Source of the DNA: Isoperla grammatica
Taxonomy: Eukaryota; Arthropoda; Insecta; Plecoptera; Perlodidae
Direction: 5' to 3'
Assembly: GCA_945910005.1 (NCBI GenBank)
Contig: OX246737.1
Coordinates: forward strand, 76,225,665 to 76,289,664
DNA: 64,000 nt
Shown: positions 12,520-25,800 of the stretch, piece by piece
Numbering within the stretch: position 1 is the first letter of the stretch
How the letters are laid out: each line of letters starts with the position of its first letter
Made by a program: the position numbers and the translations under genes
The notes under the pieces: model-generated
What the model was told of the DNA's origin: nothing
The model's input: only the letters and a program-made list of their open reading frames with translations
The model's database searches: none

Positions 12520-12570
12520 TAGCGGAGGCTCGTCGAACTCCCAGCTTGCGAGTTGGGCAAGCCTCCGCTA
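12520..12570. repeat. GC-rich hairpin, relative of the 38.7-kb palindrome
   Basis: Eleven-base arms TAGCGGAGGCT and AGCCTCCGCTA enclose 29 bases that include an inner AACTC/GAGTT pair. The right flank reads CGGAGATCAAGCGGACCTTG, which inverted matches the left flank of the 38725 palindrome (CAAGGTCTACTTGATCTCCG). This suggests two members of one small hairpin family. Confidence 0.65.
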
Positions 12571-12929
12571 GTCGGAGATCAAGCGGACCTTGTCATTTTG
12601 TTGGAGATTTTCTATCCCGTAGCAACCCGTAGTTAAAACTAATTATTTTGTTACATGGTCACTACCCAAGATAGGATTCTGAAAATTTACTCAGTTGTTA
12701 CATCGATGACAAGAACGTTGTAACACGAAATGATTTTTTTTGTAGGCAACTTTTAATAATAACTAATTGTTTGGGAGTAGTTTTTCTTTTAAGGTTGGCA
12801 TTCTGTCCAATTACATTTTTTTTTGTGAAAGAGGATGTCCCGGGAGGTGAACAAAATTGGTGTACAATTTGGTGTTTAAATCTTTATTCGTTCGGGGCCC
12901 ATAGACAGACAATTAATTAGCTGGCAGTT

Positions 12930-13040
12930 AACTGAAGAATTTTTCAATGATATTCACGGCTTAATACCTTCCATACGCAACATCCGATCGGGATGAAATT
13001 TGAAATGGGTAGTCTCGTGGTAAAAGCCCACCGATTAAAG
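12930..13040 (+). repeat. Dispersed repeat, inverted copy at 49.8 kb
   Basis: It shares CAGTTAACTGAAGAATTTTT, GGCTTAATACCTTCCATACG, CAACATCCGATCGGGATGAA and TGGGTAGTCTC with the reverse complement of 49790-49905. Function is unknown. Confidence 0.7.
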
Positions 13041-13284
13041 AAAATTTGAAGTTTACATCTATGATGATTTAGATAGGACATGAAAACGCGTATGTGTCTT
13101 ATCTGTAGCTCTGCAGTAGTGTCTGCTTACACACAATGATTCACACACAATGTTGTAGTCGAATGTCGGGTTGTTGATGATGGTGTTTTGTACTTTGACA
13201 GGAAAGAGTCAAACTTAAAATCAATGTTATGATCACGTAATTATATCAATTTGAATTACAACATCATACAGTCCAAATAAAACG

Positions 13285-14225
13285 CTCATTGATATTCCAA
13301 ACAGAAATGCAAACAAAAGCAAAAAAACGGCCAAGCCCAAAATGTTGAAGCTGAACGATAATAACAAACCCAATAAGGACACACTTACAAAAACAACCAT
13401 TTCAAAACAGGCTCAACATTTAAAGTAGTGATATCTAAAATTGTGACTAAGCCAATTATTTTGTTTCCAATATAAAAATATAGTAATCAATGAAATAAAC
13501 AATTATATTATAAATGTTCACATTACATAATAATTGATACAAAAATTTCAAATTAATAAAACAAAATATATAAATGTATACATTACTTGATAATTGATCA
13601 ATAAATATATTAATAACAATTACAACATTACATTTATTTATTGAAACATTTCGAGGTGGGAAAAACAAAATGAACACACTTCATTTAAAAGCTCGTCCAA
13701 TCAATTTGTAATTTGGCTTTGGGTCCTTGATTATTAATATTACGTAGTACGTACTATACACCAATAAGGTAATAACTCAAGTTAATGAATTTTAAAATCA
13801 ATTTATGTAATTCAAAAACATTTAAGAATAAAACCGAGTATGCAAATTTATTGGCCAAGCTTTTAATTATAAATGAAGGATGTTAATTTGTTTTTTCCAC
13901 CTCGAAATGTTTCAATAAATAAATAAATTTAATTTTGTAATTGTTATTAAAATATTTATTTATCAATTATTAAGTAATGTTAACATTAATGTATATGATA
14001 TAATTTCATTAGTTACTATAGGTATATATTAAAAACAAAATAATTGACGGCCTTAATTTTAGATATCACCACTTTAAATGTTGAGCCTCTTTTGAAATGG
14101 GTGTTTGTTGTTCGTATGGCGGTTTTTTGGTTTGTTAATGTTGATCTTCTACGTTTTTGGCTTGGCTTTTTTTTGCAATTCATTTGCATTTTTGTTTGGT
14201 ATATTAATAATGTCTCTTCTTACTT
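13285..14225. mobile_element. AT-rich degenerate foldback element
   Basis: The left arm, about 13285-13690, returns inverted at about 13850-14225. Shared blocks include CCACCTCGAAATGTTTCAAT (right) against ATTGAAACATTTCGAGGTGG (left), and CACTTTAAATGTTGAGCCT against its inverse. The left arm also has GCAAACAAAAGCAAAAAAACG facing the inverse wording around 14165-14200. The arms have diverged by substitutions and small indels, so the copy is old. An 87-codon open frame (14044-14307) lies partly over the right arm, is hydrophobic by base composition, and is not treated as a gene. Confidence 0.7.
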
Positions 14226-14956
14226 TGTTCCTGGCGCAGACATACTCTTGCCTATTCTAAATTCGGACTTTGCTTTCATTTCAATAGTTTATGTTTATCT
14301 CTGGTGAGTAATTGCTATTTCTAGCTCGCTGGACATGCATTTCTTAGAAACCCGCTTATTGCTTCGATTTTTAACAGAAGAAGTCTTATTGTAGCAATAT
14401 TGCAATTTTAAGTTGATTTCGCTATATAACTCCACCCAACGTACAATTCGCCAACTCGTTAACAGTTGGCCTTCGTTTAATTTATTTTTACTAGTTGCGG
14501 ATTGCTAAAATTTTGAATCTTTTTAACTGTATGCAATTGTACACAAGCTAAAACTAAATAGTGATCGGAAAATAGATTATGCAAAGTGCACAGTTAATTA
14601 GAAAAACGTTACTTCTTATGAATATGTGGTCCATACATGAAGATTTTAAATTACCTCTTACAATCTCTTCTCGGGTTGGCTTCTTAATACATCCTTTAAC
14701 CCACAGAGGTTAAGCTATTGGTATGCTTTTGTACGTATTCATTTAACTCTTCTAACAAAAACGTGTAAATATCGCCTATTATGACATTGTTATGACTTAT
14801 GACTATGAGTATTGAGTATTACCTTCCACTAATGTGTCCAGCTCATCCGAGGAAAAAAATTATGGTGCCACACTCAAATATTAGGCATTCAAGAGGTTTA
14901 CGTAAAATACAAATTACATTGAGTACAAATAAACATAACGAAACTTCAATTCAACA
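14226..14956. other. Non-coding stretch, nothing recognised
   Basis: AT-rich sequence between the foldback and the minisatellite. No repeat or exon is recognised. Confidence 0.4.
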
Positions 14957-17900
14957 ATTCCCACCTTGATGGGTATGGCCCTATGTCACCCACTTTGATG
15001 GGTTATGACCCTATGTAACCCATCTTGAAAGGTATGGCCCTATGTCACACACCTTAATTGGTATGGCCCTATGTCACCCACCTTGATAGGTATGGCCCTA
15101 TGTCACCCACCTTGATAGGTATGACGAATGTCACCCACCTTGATAGGTATGGCCCTATGTCACCCATCTTAATAGGTATGGCCCTATGTCACCCACCTTG
15201 ATAGGTATGGCCCTATGTCACCCATCTTGATAGGTATGGCCCTATGTCATCCACCTTGATAGGTATGGCCTTATGTCATCCACCTTGATAAATATGGCCC
15301 TATGTCACCCATCTTGATAGATATGGCCCTATGTCACCCATCTTGATAGGTATGGCCCTATGTCACCCGTCTTGATAGGTATAGCCCTATGTCACCCACC
15401 AGATAGGTATGGCCCCTCTATGTCACCCACCTTGATAGGTATGGCCCCTCTATGTTACCCACCTTGATAGGTATGGCCCTATGTCACCCACCTTGATAAG
15501 TATGGCCCTATGTCACCCACCTTTATAGGTATGGCCCTATGTCACCCACCTTGATAGGTATGGCCCTATGTCACCCACCTTGATAGGTATGGCCCTATGT
15601 CACCCACCTTGATAGGTATGGCCCTATGTCACCAATCTTGATAGGTATGGCCCAATGCCACCCATCTTGATAGGTATGGCCCTATGTCACCAACGTTGAT
15701 AGGCATGGTCCTATGTCACCAATCTTGATGGGTATGGCCCCATGTCACCCACCTTGATAGGTATGGCCCTATGTCACCCACCTTGATAGGTATGGCCCAA
15801 TGTCATCCACCTTGATAGGTATGGCCCTATGTCACCCACCTTGATAGGTATCATCGAATGTCACCCACCTTGATTGGTATGGCCCTATGTCACCCACCTT
15901 GATAGGTATGTCCCTATGTCACCCACCTTGATAGGTATGGCCCCTCTATGTCACCCACCTTGATAGGTATGATCGAATGTCACCCACCTTGATAGGTATG
16001 GCCCTATGTCACCCACCTTGATAGGTATGGCCCTATGTCACCCACCTTGATAAGTATGGTTCTAAGTCACCCATCTTGATAGGTATGGCCCTATGTCACC
16101 CACCTTGATAGGTATGGCCCTATGTCACCCACCTTGATAGATATGGCCCAATGTGTCCCTCCTTGATAGATATGGTCCTATGTCACCCATCTTGATAGGT
16201 ATGGCCCTATGTCACCCACCTTGATAGGTATGGCCCTATGTCACCCACCTTGATAGGTATGATCGAATGTCACCCACCTTGATAGGTATGGCCCTATGTC
16301 ACCCACCTTGATAGGTATGGCCCTATGTCACCCACCTTGATAGGTATGGCCCTATGTCACCCATCTTGATAGGTATGGCCCAATGCCACCCACCTTGATA
16401 GGTATGGCCCTATGTCACCCACCTTGATAGGTATGGCTTTATGTCACCCACCTTGATAGGTATGGCCCTATGCCACCCACCTTGATACGTATGGCCCTAT
16501 GTCACCCACCTTGATAGGTATGACCCTATGTCACCCACCTTGATAGATATTGCCCTATGTCACCCATCTTGATAGGTATGGCCCTATGTCACCCACCTTG
16601 ATAGGTATGGCCTTATGTCACCCACCTGATAGGTATAGCCCTATGCCACTTATCTTGATAGGTATGGCCCTATGTCACCCACCTTGATAGGTATGACCCA
16701 ATGTCACCCACCTTGATAGGTATGGCCCTATGTCACCCACCTTGATGGGTATGATCGAATGTCACCCACCTTGATAGGTATGGCCCTATTCCACCCACCT
16801 TGATAGGTATGGCCCTATGTCACCCACCTTGATAGGTATTACCCTATGTCACCTATCTTGATAGGTATGGCCCTATGTCACCCACCTTGATAGGTATGGC
16901 CCTGTGTCACCCACTTTGATAGGTATGGCCCTATGTCACCCACCTTGATAGGTATGATCGAATGTCACCCACCTTGATAGGTATGGCCCTATGTCACCCA
17001 CCTTTGATAGGTATGGCCCTATGTCACCTATCTTGATAGGTATGGCCCTATGTCACCCACCTTTGATAGGTATGGCCCTATGTCGCCTATCTTGATAGGT
17101 ATTACCCTATGTCACCCACCTTGATAGGTATGGCCCTATGTCACCCACCTTTGATAGGTATGGCCCTATGTCACCTATCTTGATAGGTATGGCCCTATGT
17201 CACCCACCTTGATAGGTATGACCCTATGTCACCTATCTTGATAGGTATGGCCCTATGTCACCCACCTTGATAGGTATGGCCCTATGTCACCCACCTTTGA
17301 TAGGTATGGCCCTATGTCACCTATCTTGATAGGTATGGCCCTATGTCACCCACCTTTGATAGGTATGGCCCTATGTCACCTATCTTGATAGGTATTACCC
17401 TATGTCACCCACCTTGATAGGTATGGCCCTATGTCACCCACCTTTGATAGGTATGGCCCTATGTCACCCACCTTGATAGGTATGGCCCTATGTCACCCAC
17501 CTTGATAGGTATGGCCCTATGTCACCCACCTTTGATAGGTATGGCCCTATGTCACCTATCTTGATAGGTATGGCCCTATGTCACCCACCTTGATAGGTAT
17601 GGCCCTATGTCACCTATCTTGATAGGTATGGCCCTATGTCACCCACCTTGATAGGTATGGCCCTATGTCACCCACCTTGATAGGTATGGCCCTATGTCAC
17701 CTATCTTGATAGGTATGGCCCTATGTCACCCACCTTGATAGGTAGTACCCTATGTCACCTATCTTGATAGGTATTACCCTATGTCACCCACCTTGATAGG
17801 TATGGCCCTATGTCACCCACCTTTGATAGGTATGGCCCTATGTCACCTATCTTGATAGGTATGGCCCTATGTCACCCACCTTGATAGGTATGGCCCTATG

Positions 17901-18237
17901 TCACCCACCTTTGATAGGTATGGCCCTATGTCACCCACCTTGATAGGTATGGCCCTATGTCACCCACCTTGATAGGTATGGCCCTATGTCACCTATCTTG
18001 ATAGGTATGGCCCTATGTCACCCACCTTTGATAGGTATGGCCCTATGTCACCCACCTTGATAGGTATGACCCTATGTCACCTATCTTGATAGGTATTACC
18101 CTAAGTCACCCACCTTGATAGGTATGGCCCTATGTCACCCACCTTGATAGGTATGGCCCTATGTCACCCACCTTGATAGGTATGGCTCTATATCACCCAC
18201 CTTGATAGGTATGGTCGAATGTTACTCATCTTGTTAG
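14957..18237 (+). repeat. 29-bp minisatellite array, about 110 copies
   Basis: The consensus unit joins TTGATAGGTATGGCCCTATG to TCACCCACC (29 bp). The first few units (about 14965-15050) have GGGTTATGAC wording and a 30-bp length like the later array at 19.3 kb. A variant with GATCGAATG in place of GGCCCTATG recurs (about 15850, 15968, 16260, 16750, 16965). From about 16980 on, units with TCACCTATC and units with an extra T (CACCTTTGAT) alternate with the consensus, giving a higher-order pattern. Because 29 is not a multiple of 3, no long frame stays open. Function is unknown. A variable-number tandem repeat is the simplest view. Confidence 0.95.
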
Positions 18238-18544
18238 GTTATAGATAGCCCGTGAAATCAGCTATGTTTTTTTTTTTTTTCGCGTTTATTCTACAAAATT
18301 TAGCAATCATTAGTTTAAAAAAAGGCAAAATTTGAGTGATTATTGGTTATTAGTTATTAGTTATAAATCGGGGTTATAGCAAGAAAATATAATTGCATAT
18401 TTTGTTCTTATCGCATGAAATGGAGTTTTTCGCTTGAATACGCAAAAAAACTGTTTATATGATTATGAATATGGATATTAGTACATAACCCTACCGAAAT
18501 TCGAGAACTTTCGTAAAAAATTAAATTTTGTACTTTTCGCTTTT
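18238..18544. other. Unique AT-rich spacer
   Basis: A poly-T run lies at about 18268-18281, followed by AT-rich sequence. It separates the minisatellite from the family X copy. No gene is seen. Confidence 0.4.
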
Positions 18545-19238
18545 TAAGTGAGCGAAGCGAGCGTCTCCATTAGACCTTTATGGCACTTCGTTCTGGTTTT
18601 TTCGTTTTTTTTTTATGTGTGTCGATAGCGGTTTAAAGGAAAGTCAAGATCAACTTGAAATTTGGACCATCCACAAGCCTCGATGTAGATTGAAGGTGTA
18701 TAGTTTTGTGGCAAAATCGTTCGAAAAGTTACAAAATTACACCATAGTTAGTGTAAAATATTTTTATGAATCAAAATGAGGCCAAAATGTGAGATAGCCT
18801 TATTTTTATAAAGATATTTCCGGTCTCGAATATGTTCGTGTTATGGTGATCTAATAATTATTGGCAGAGTTACACAAAACTTACTCGAAATTACTTTTTC
18901 TCAAACACAGTAACAGCATAATGTGAGTAGGCTATATAATAGTACCTTTTTTTTCTAATATACTAATTTGAACGCGATCTGATACGCAGAAATTACATTT
19001 CTATTGCTGTCAATAACTGTTAGTAACGGTGGCGGACCGTGTTGAAAACACGCACATTGCACTGCATTCAACAATGTCGGGAAGTATAATAGCTACGGAA
19101 ATTTAAAAAAAATTTGCAATGCGCATTCTTGAATTGTTTTTAATTGTTGTTTTTATTAGCTTTGAGATCTTTTCGCCACAACGTTCGTAGATATGGACGC
19201 GCTCGCTTATCAACGCATCATATAGATCGTTTTCCTAG
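18545..19238 (+). mobile_element. Family X DNA-transposon copy, left end missing
   Basis: Collinear with 37068-37811 and with parts of 56550-57342. Shared landmarks are GCGAGCGTCTCCAT, GGCACTTCGTTCTG, GATAGCGGT, CCTCGATGTAGATTGAAGG, TAACGGTGGCGGACCGTG and the right terminus TCGTTTTCCTAG. The terminus is followed by TA, as with Tc1/mariner-type TA insertions. The left terminal inverted repeat seen at 56292 is absent here. No ORF of any length is present. It sits between two blocks of related minisatellite, so it may have split one array. Confidence 0.7.
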
Positions 19239-19261
19239 TATAGTTAATATGAATCTCTCGG

Positions 19262-19612
19262 GGCTCTAGTTATGGCCTTATGTCATCCATATTGATAGGT
19301 TTTTACCCTATGTCATCCGTCTTGATAGGTTATGACTCTATGTCACCCGTCTTGATGGGTTATGACCCTATGTCACCCGTCATGATGGGTTGTGACCCTA
19401 TGTCACCCGACTTGATGGGTTATGACCCTATGTCACCCGACTTGATGGGTTATGACCCTATGTCACCCGTCATGATGGGTTGTGACCCTATGTCACCCGA
19501 CTTGATGGGTTATGACCCTATGTCACCCGACTTGATGGGTTATGACCCTATGTCACCCGTCTTGATGGGTTATGACCCTATGTCACCCGTCTTGATTGGT
19601 TATGGCCCAATT
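19262..19612 (+). repeat. 30-bp minisatellite array, about 12 copies
   Basis: The unit joins CTTGATGGGTTATGACCCTA to TGTCACCCGA/T (30 bp). It is clearly related to the 29-bp array at 15-18 kb but has an extra base and different wording. Because 30 is a multiple of 3, one frame stays open for 111 codons, giving a ten-residue repeat of the type MSPDLMGYDP. I treat that frame as a by-product of the period and not as a gene: there is no upstream exon signal and the units change by whole-repeat homogenisation. Confidence 0.9.
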
Positions 19613-21399
19613 TAGGATTACGCGTTTCGAGATCAGCTATAGTTCTTCCAGCATGAAAAGATGGGTTGTTGCCGACATCGGCCTGGGCGGTGTGTTGAAC
19701 CACTTGCGACCGCTTTCTGCTTTGCCAAGGTGTGTAATTGGCGAAGAACGCGTATCTCTCTCTCTATCTCTCTATTTCACCCCCAATAGCAAACAATAAT
19801 ATCTTGTGAATAATGCTTGAATGCTTGAATAATGCTTTGTGAATGAAAATAATTCACGATGTTATCAATGAAAAGAACCCTTCTAACTTGCACTAACAAC
19901 CTTGCAGCCAATTATTGTGCCAGGCATCTAAGATTTTCGGCGGTATTAGGAGTACAATAAGATTATCTGCGTTGAAAGTGTGGACAAACACGGTACATTG
20001 TCCTTTTGAGGGAAACAAAACGCGTCAAATGTTACTTGATACAAATTAACGTTTGCATGTATTTAAAAATCGTTAATATTCTGAAAATCTATTTAAAATT
20101 GAATACTCGATTTGGGATTTCAAATTATACTAATCTCGAGGAAGACTAAACCTACCTACGTTGTCCATCTTTTGTTTATACTCGTGTTGGTCATTCTTAG
20201 TTCTGTACTTGAAATGCATATACCCACTTCAGTGTACGTCAAATGTAGGCCTATGTGTTAATAAGTCAGTAGTATAATTAATTGGCCACGGCTATACCGC
20301 AATAGACAGTCGACAACGTATCGTAGACTATGTAACAGGTATATAGTAGAACTGGATCAGCAGGTAATAAAATCGACCTTCAGCCTTGCACTTGTACCAG
20401 TAACTTATGTTGCAAGTACCGTCATAAAACAAACGTAAATGTTACTTTCTAATTTGATAGCGTAGTATTATTTGTTGTCACGTGCCACAGTTAGTTTCCT
20501 AATGATGGAATAATTTATTCTTACACGTATTAGGGTTTTTATAGGGATCTCTACAGATAACTCGTTGACTAAGGTTAAGTTCGAGTAGGTATTGTACAGT
20601 TTTGGAAACAAAAAGTTGCTAAACATAATTGATACAAAAAGTGGGAAGAGTCTATCTCTGTGATGTAAGCAACCGGTTGCAATGAAACACTCGGTGAAGG
20701 CTAACAACTCGCGCTAATTAACTTGAAAAGAATGTTGACTGGCGACAGAATGAATGCCTGGTTCTTCGACCTATAGTCACGTACACAGAGTTACTACAAA
20801 CAATGTAACGGACTGCCATATTGCCATATTGAAGTGCGACAAATCGAGGATTACAGCAATAAACTCGTCCATGCAGTTCTTTGTGGGTCGTTCGTTTCAC
20901 ATATAATATAGCCAACAACTAAAACAGCTGAACGTACATCAAAATAATATGGTACATTTAAAAAAGTTGGTAAAAAGTCGAACTTCAAAAACAATGCAAT
21001 ACAAACTCAAAATGTAATTCCCCATTTTTTTTTTTTTTTTTTGACGGCGCGTGCCCTCAATATTATATTGTTATACGGTGTTTACGGTCCCGCTTTTAGC
21101 AAGAGCTAATCTTTTAGCGTAAGATGTTGCAAGAGAGACGCTACTTAGCATACCTTTCTTTGCTAAATTAATAATTAAGTTTAATAAATCATAATAAATT
21201 AATAATTAAAAGCTAATAATTGATAATGAATCAATAACTAATAGTTGATGATGAATCAATAACTAATAATTGATAATTAATTAATAACTAATAATTGATG
21301 ATTAGGTTTAAAGAAAAGTTAAAGGTCTCTCACACCAAGAAGTAAGATAGTGTCAGGCGAGGCAGGACCGCCCAGAATTAGTTTCCAACTTAACAAGTG
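19613..21399. other. Non-coding stretch, AT-rich simple sequence near its end
   Basis: No gene is recognised. A poly-T run lies near 21028-21042. At about 21165-21305 an AT-rich motif (TAATAATTGATAATTAAT-like) is degenerately repeated. Open frames are under 80 codons. Confidence 0.45.
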
Positions 21400-21553
21400 C
21401 GAATCACTAACGTTTTTCCCGATTGTCTAGTACAACTTGGTTGCGTTAAGTTTTTTGACGGAAACCTGCTTGCACGTTTTCTTGTACGTTACCGTCAATA
21501 AACATACCGCAACCAAATTGTACTAGATAATCGGGAAAAACGTTAGTGATTCG
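21400..21553. mobile_element. Small foldback MITE
   Basis: The left arm CGAATCACTAACGTTTTTCC continues through TCTAGTACAA and TTGGTTGCG. The right arm is its near-perfect inverse, ending AACGTTAGTGATTCG. Arms are about 46 bp around a ~60-bp loop. A short extra GTGATTCG repeat follows directly. No target duplication is clear. Confidence 0.7.
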
Positions 21554-22594
21554 TGATTCGTTAGTGATTCGAAAAAGTAACTATATCTGACTTCTTTGGG
21601 TATACCGCGACTTTATCATAGATAGTTTCAGTACAAAATCGTTTTGGTACGGCTGTACTCAACAGTAATGCCCAGTGTGATGATTGTGTTCGAAACAAAA
21701 TCAAAGTTCATTCTAGTGATCCAGCTATTGACTATATTATGTACGGGTAATCTTATCGCAACTCAATTCAAACGACCACGATCTGCTCTGCTTCAGACAG
21801 TAGCTGAGGTTTAACTATCGAGCCATGCCTAGCGAATGGGTCTAGCGTTATAATAGAAGCTCTCACGTGTCACAATCGGGTATGAGACTTCGATTAGTGG
21901 AGGACGCTTCCATTTCAGTCTTGTTGCAGTTTATAATCAGTGCACTGTGATATTCAGTCACATAAGTGTTCATAATCTTGTACAAATGTTTACACCATTA
22001 CAATTTGAATTTGCCAACTTCACGGATCACCTCACAACAAGAAGTAGGCCTACATGCAAATACGACAGAAATAAGTGAACTGCTATGCATGCAATGTAAC
22101 CAATGCAATGTATGCCAATGTAATCAACTTGAGCGTGCTTTTTCATCAACGCATGTTTCATTTACGAACATGTTTTATTTAGACAGATGACTTGAAGTCT
22201 AATGTGTAGTGGATAGCGAATCGCACTACAAAAAGAAAAATGCGTTAAGAAATTACTAGCGTATATTTCCCTTGTAGTACTTCTTTCAACTGACAGGGTT
22301 AAAAGTGTTAACGGGTGATACTTACATTATGGTGTTTAATAGATGTCCGCAGGAACTAAAGAAGCGGAAGACCGTTAGTGGCTGTGGTAAATATTTGATT
22401 GGTGTTCCAAAAGTTTTGACGTAAAGCACTAATATACTGTAGTCGGCGTAAGATACAAGGTGTTGTCGTCACGGATTACGTAATAAACGATGCCAGATAT
22501 CAACCATTTCCCCTCCACCTTACCACCTCCACTCGGTACTAGCTAAGCGCTCGCGAGAAAGGAATGCAGGGAGGGTTGCGGTAGACCGCAGACC
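21554..22594. other. Non-coding stretch, nothing recognised
   Basis: No repeat family, exon or RNA gene is recognised on either strand. Confidence 0.4.
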
Positions 22595-22886
22595 CATTAA
22601 GTCAGGTGTCATTGTTAAAATAGCAATACAATTTCTCAATTACTTTTCAGATATATGGAATAATCACAAAAAGTGATATGAAATTAACTTTGAATTTTAA
22701 AAATAGCTTGAATATAAACGATTTTGGCTTTGTCTGAAAATGATAATGATGACGAGACCGTTGCTATAAAAGTGACGATTTTCAATTTTTCGTGATTATT
22801 CCATATGTCTGAAAAGTAATTGGGAAATTGTAACATTTAACTACATCAAAAGATTGCTACTTTTAACAATGACACCTGGCTTAAGG
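22595..22886. mobile_element. Foldback MITE of ~290 bp
   Basis: The left end CAGGTGTCATTGTTAAAA (from about 22603) returns as TTTTAACAATGACACCTG (22861-22878). Further in, AATTACTTTTCAGATATATG and GGAATAATCAC pair with GTGATTATTCC, CATATGTCTGAAAAGTAATT. Outermost ATTAAG/CTTAAG also pair. The loop is about 90 bp. It is non-coding and the superfamily is not assigned. Confidence 0.75.
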
Positions 22887-25800
22887 CTGTGTGTCGTCCA
22901 TTTCTGAGCAAATACAAACTCGACGTTTTGTATTTTTTTGCTTAGACCCAACAGGACGACCGGAAATATGAGCATAACCATGGTATTCAGAATTTTATGC
23001 TCTTTTTCATACAAAAATAACTTTTTGTGTAAAACTAATATTGTAATCGTGAAGCTTTTAAAACTTTATTGAAGTGTTGTTCTGCGGAAAGTTTTATAAG
23101 CTTCACGTTTCACATTTTTGATAGAATAGAATAATAAAAAGACATTACGTAGAGTATAACTTCCTTTAGGGGATGGTATAGTTTTTATAGTGATAATATG
23201 TTTTAATTGATGTAAAAAAATTAAAAACCGTTTTTACGTAGCAACTATCTTGAGGACGGACAGTGTCCCCGCGCGGTGGATTTCGTTGGAAGTTGTTTCG
23301 CCGGGAGGGGTGAGGGGAGTTGAGCTCGGCCGGCCGGCCAGGCGCAGGTATAATAGAATGTTGACAGTCAGGGAAGGTATATGTGATGGTTTGTCAAGAT
23401 TGCGACGAAATACGATTATCGGGTAATTTCATTCAAACGGCCAGTCACTACTACCGGAAGAGAATTGCGGATTCCGAGATATAGTTGAAGAGAGCCATCG
23501 ACAATGTGAATATGAACTTGTAACGATCTTATAATATCTGTGGCCACATATTTCAAAGAGATGCTAATCAAGGCTGAGAGTGGGAGATCTATGTAGATAT
23601 TGATAGAAAATCGAAACACCACATTGATATTTGATACCGAAGTCTGGGTTCGAACCTTGAATGTAGGAACCCAACGGCTAAGAAAGCGTCTTTCAAACAT
23701 TTTCATCGCGTCCAACTACTTTTTCACGAAAATCTTTGCTTCCGAACACCCCCGCCCCCCTTCCCAATCAAATTACGTCTATATGTGCGTACGGTATGCA
23801 TAACACGAAATAAAACTATAATCGACTTGCTTTCAATTACAACCTTCTGCAATGAGATTCAGAAACCCACAGCTCTGAAGAGTCAGATGATTATTTAAAA
23901 TATATTTATATTTTAGTTTTTAATTCCATCAATCGATAGCCAGATTGAATATACATGAAATGAAATGAGGTGACGATAAGGAATATTCCTGTTTACTTCC
24001 TTACCAAACTATTGACGATGTAATGAAGTCAAAAATATTTCATTTTCCCGTGTTTGTAATTATTTTCAGTCACGAAAGTAAGCTGAAAATTTCACACATA
24101 ATTATGGTGGGAAAACAGGTCATAACGTCAGAACATGGACTTATAATAGTAAATAATATGGTCAGAACTGGCTCACATCAATCAGCCCATCACACAAAGA
24201 TTGTAGTTGTGCCGAATATCTCACTCAAACGAGTATGTGTACTGTTCTTTGGTTCCATAATGAATAATAATTGTTTCCAGCAACAGTAATTGTTTCGAGG
24301 GGCCTCCCACCCACCAATCAATCTTTATTCTTTATTAGTACTTACTAGACAAACACCATTGAAGCATAATCTTGTTCCATTATTTTTTTACATTAGAACA
24401 GCTTGTTTCAATGAGGTGTCAGTTTGTGACGATCATGCTAGTTTGTTGTGTGACAGCGTTGATAACCGATGGGTTGAAGGAAGTAAGTGTGGAAGAAAAG
24501 GTTGACAATCTGATTTGAGAGGTCTATATTTTCACTTGTAGTGCAGATTGTGATTTAGGCTTGACCCCCCCCTTCCCTATTATGCTACGTCCCACAGCCC
24601 ACCTCTTATGTAACATGCTAACGGCACCACTGGCTGTCTAGTAAGAATCAGTGCTCACTGTTACGCTATCAGCTATGAGATATCTCTTCTTCTCTTCCTC
24701 GCACTATTTTTAATATTTGAGAAATAAGAAATAATCTTTAGTTGGCATTGTCAGTGACAAGAGTCGAACACCAAATCTCGCGAAATACCTACCTGGGAAT
24801 CGAACCCAAAAAATTGATTTTTAGGTTCGGGTTCAAATAAACATATCAGGTTCGGGTTCGCTCCAAACAGAAATACGGGTTTGGGGTCATAGACATTTCG
24901 GGCTTTTTCGAGTTCGGGTTCGATTCCCCGCGACAGTGTTGGTTGCTAAGATAGCTATACCCAGCAGATAAAGCATGGTAAGGCAGGTTCTTTCCAACAA
25001 TGTTGTTGGCTTACTGTTTTCTTGGAAATTAAAACAAATCAAAATATCTCCAGCTGGAGAATACCACCCCCCCCCCCCCTTGGACATCGGGCCACAACCC
25101 ACACCTGATGTGGAGATATGATTTGCACCGACTTATTCTTCTTTGCCCTAATGACAGTTGTGTATAAAAAATTAGGCTCAGCAAATATACGATTGCAAAA
25201 CAAAGCGTACTCAATGAACCATTTAAAAATGCAGACGAGTGCTGGCTGATCGCCTCCGCCGTGCCTACTCTGCAACGTGGTTCAAGTAACCTTCACATAA
25301 CATTCAAACACTACATTATTACTTATAAACGAGACAATCATTCGACGCTCCTACACTTGAGATTTCTCTTAGTTTGACGCTCGGCTCCTGCTCCCCTCCA
25401 TCGCTATGTGACCACCCTTTACCCCCGTGACAACCTGACAATCATCATAATTATTCATTTCATGTGATTTCATATTATATTATTTATAATCAGTTATCTT
25501 TGCTATGCTAGGCAGTGGTACTGTAATAATACAGTAAAGCAGCTGCAAACCATGTCAAACAATATCTGCACCCTGCTAATAGCCTTCTCTCACTTTGTGT
25601 TTTGGGTGCTGTTTGTAATTTTATTACGATCTCCAAAATACAAACGAATATGCTATATGTAAATAAATTATATTTATTCCCGGCCATAGTTCGTTCATTA
25701 GATTTTCCGCTATTCCAATCAGCCCTAAGAGGAGACGCCCCCCGCCCCCCCCCCCCCCCCCCCCCCTCCCCCAGTAAACACAGGGGACTCTGCCAGTCGT

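Larger units (their letters stand above)
11921..13284. other. Non-coding stretch with one hairpin and one dispersed repeat
   Basis: No gene is recognised. A hairpin with arms TAGCGGAGGCT/AGCCTCCGCTA lies at 12520-12570 and is related to the palindrome at 38725. The segment 12930-13040 recurs inverted at 49790-49905 (shared GGCTTAATACCTTCCATACG and CATCCGATCGGGATGAA). Confidence 0.55.

Noticed and set aside
14957..18237. A CRISPR-like array
   Set aside because: The repeats are head-to-tail without spacers, and the genome is animal.
19280..19615. 111-codon ORF with ten-residue repeats (MSPDLMGYDP type)
   Set aside because: The frame stays open only because the DNA period is 30 bp. There are no splice or promoter signals, and the related 29-bp array is closed.
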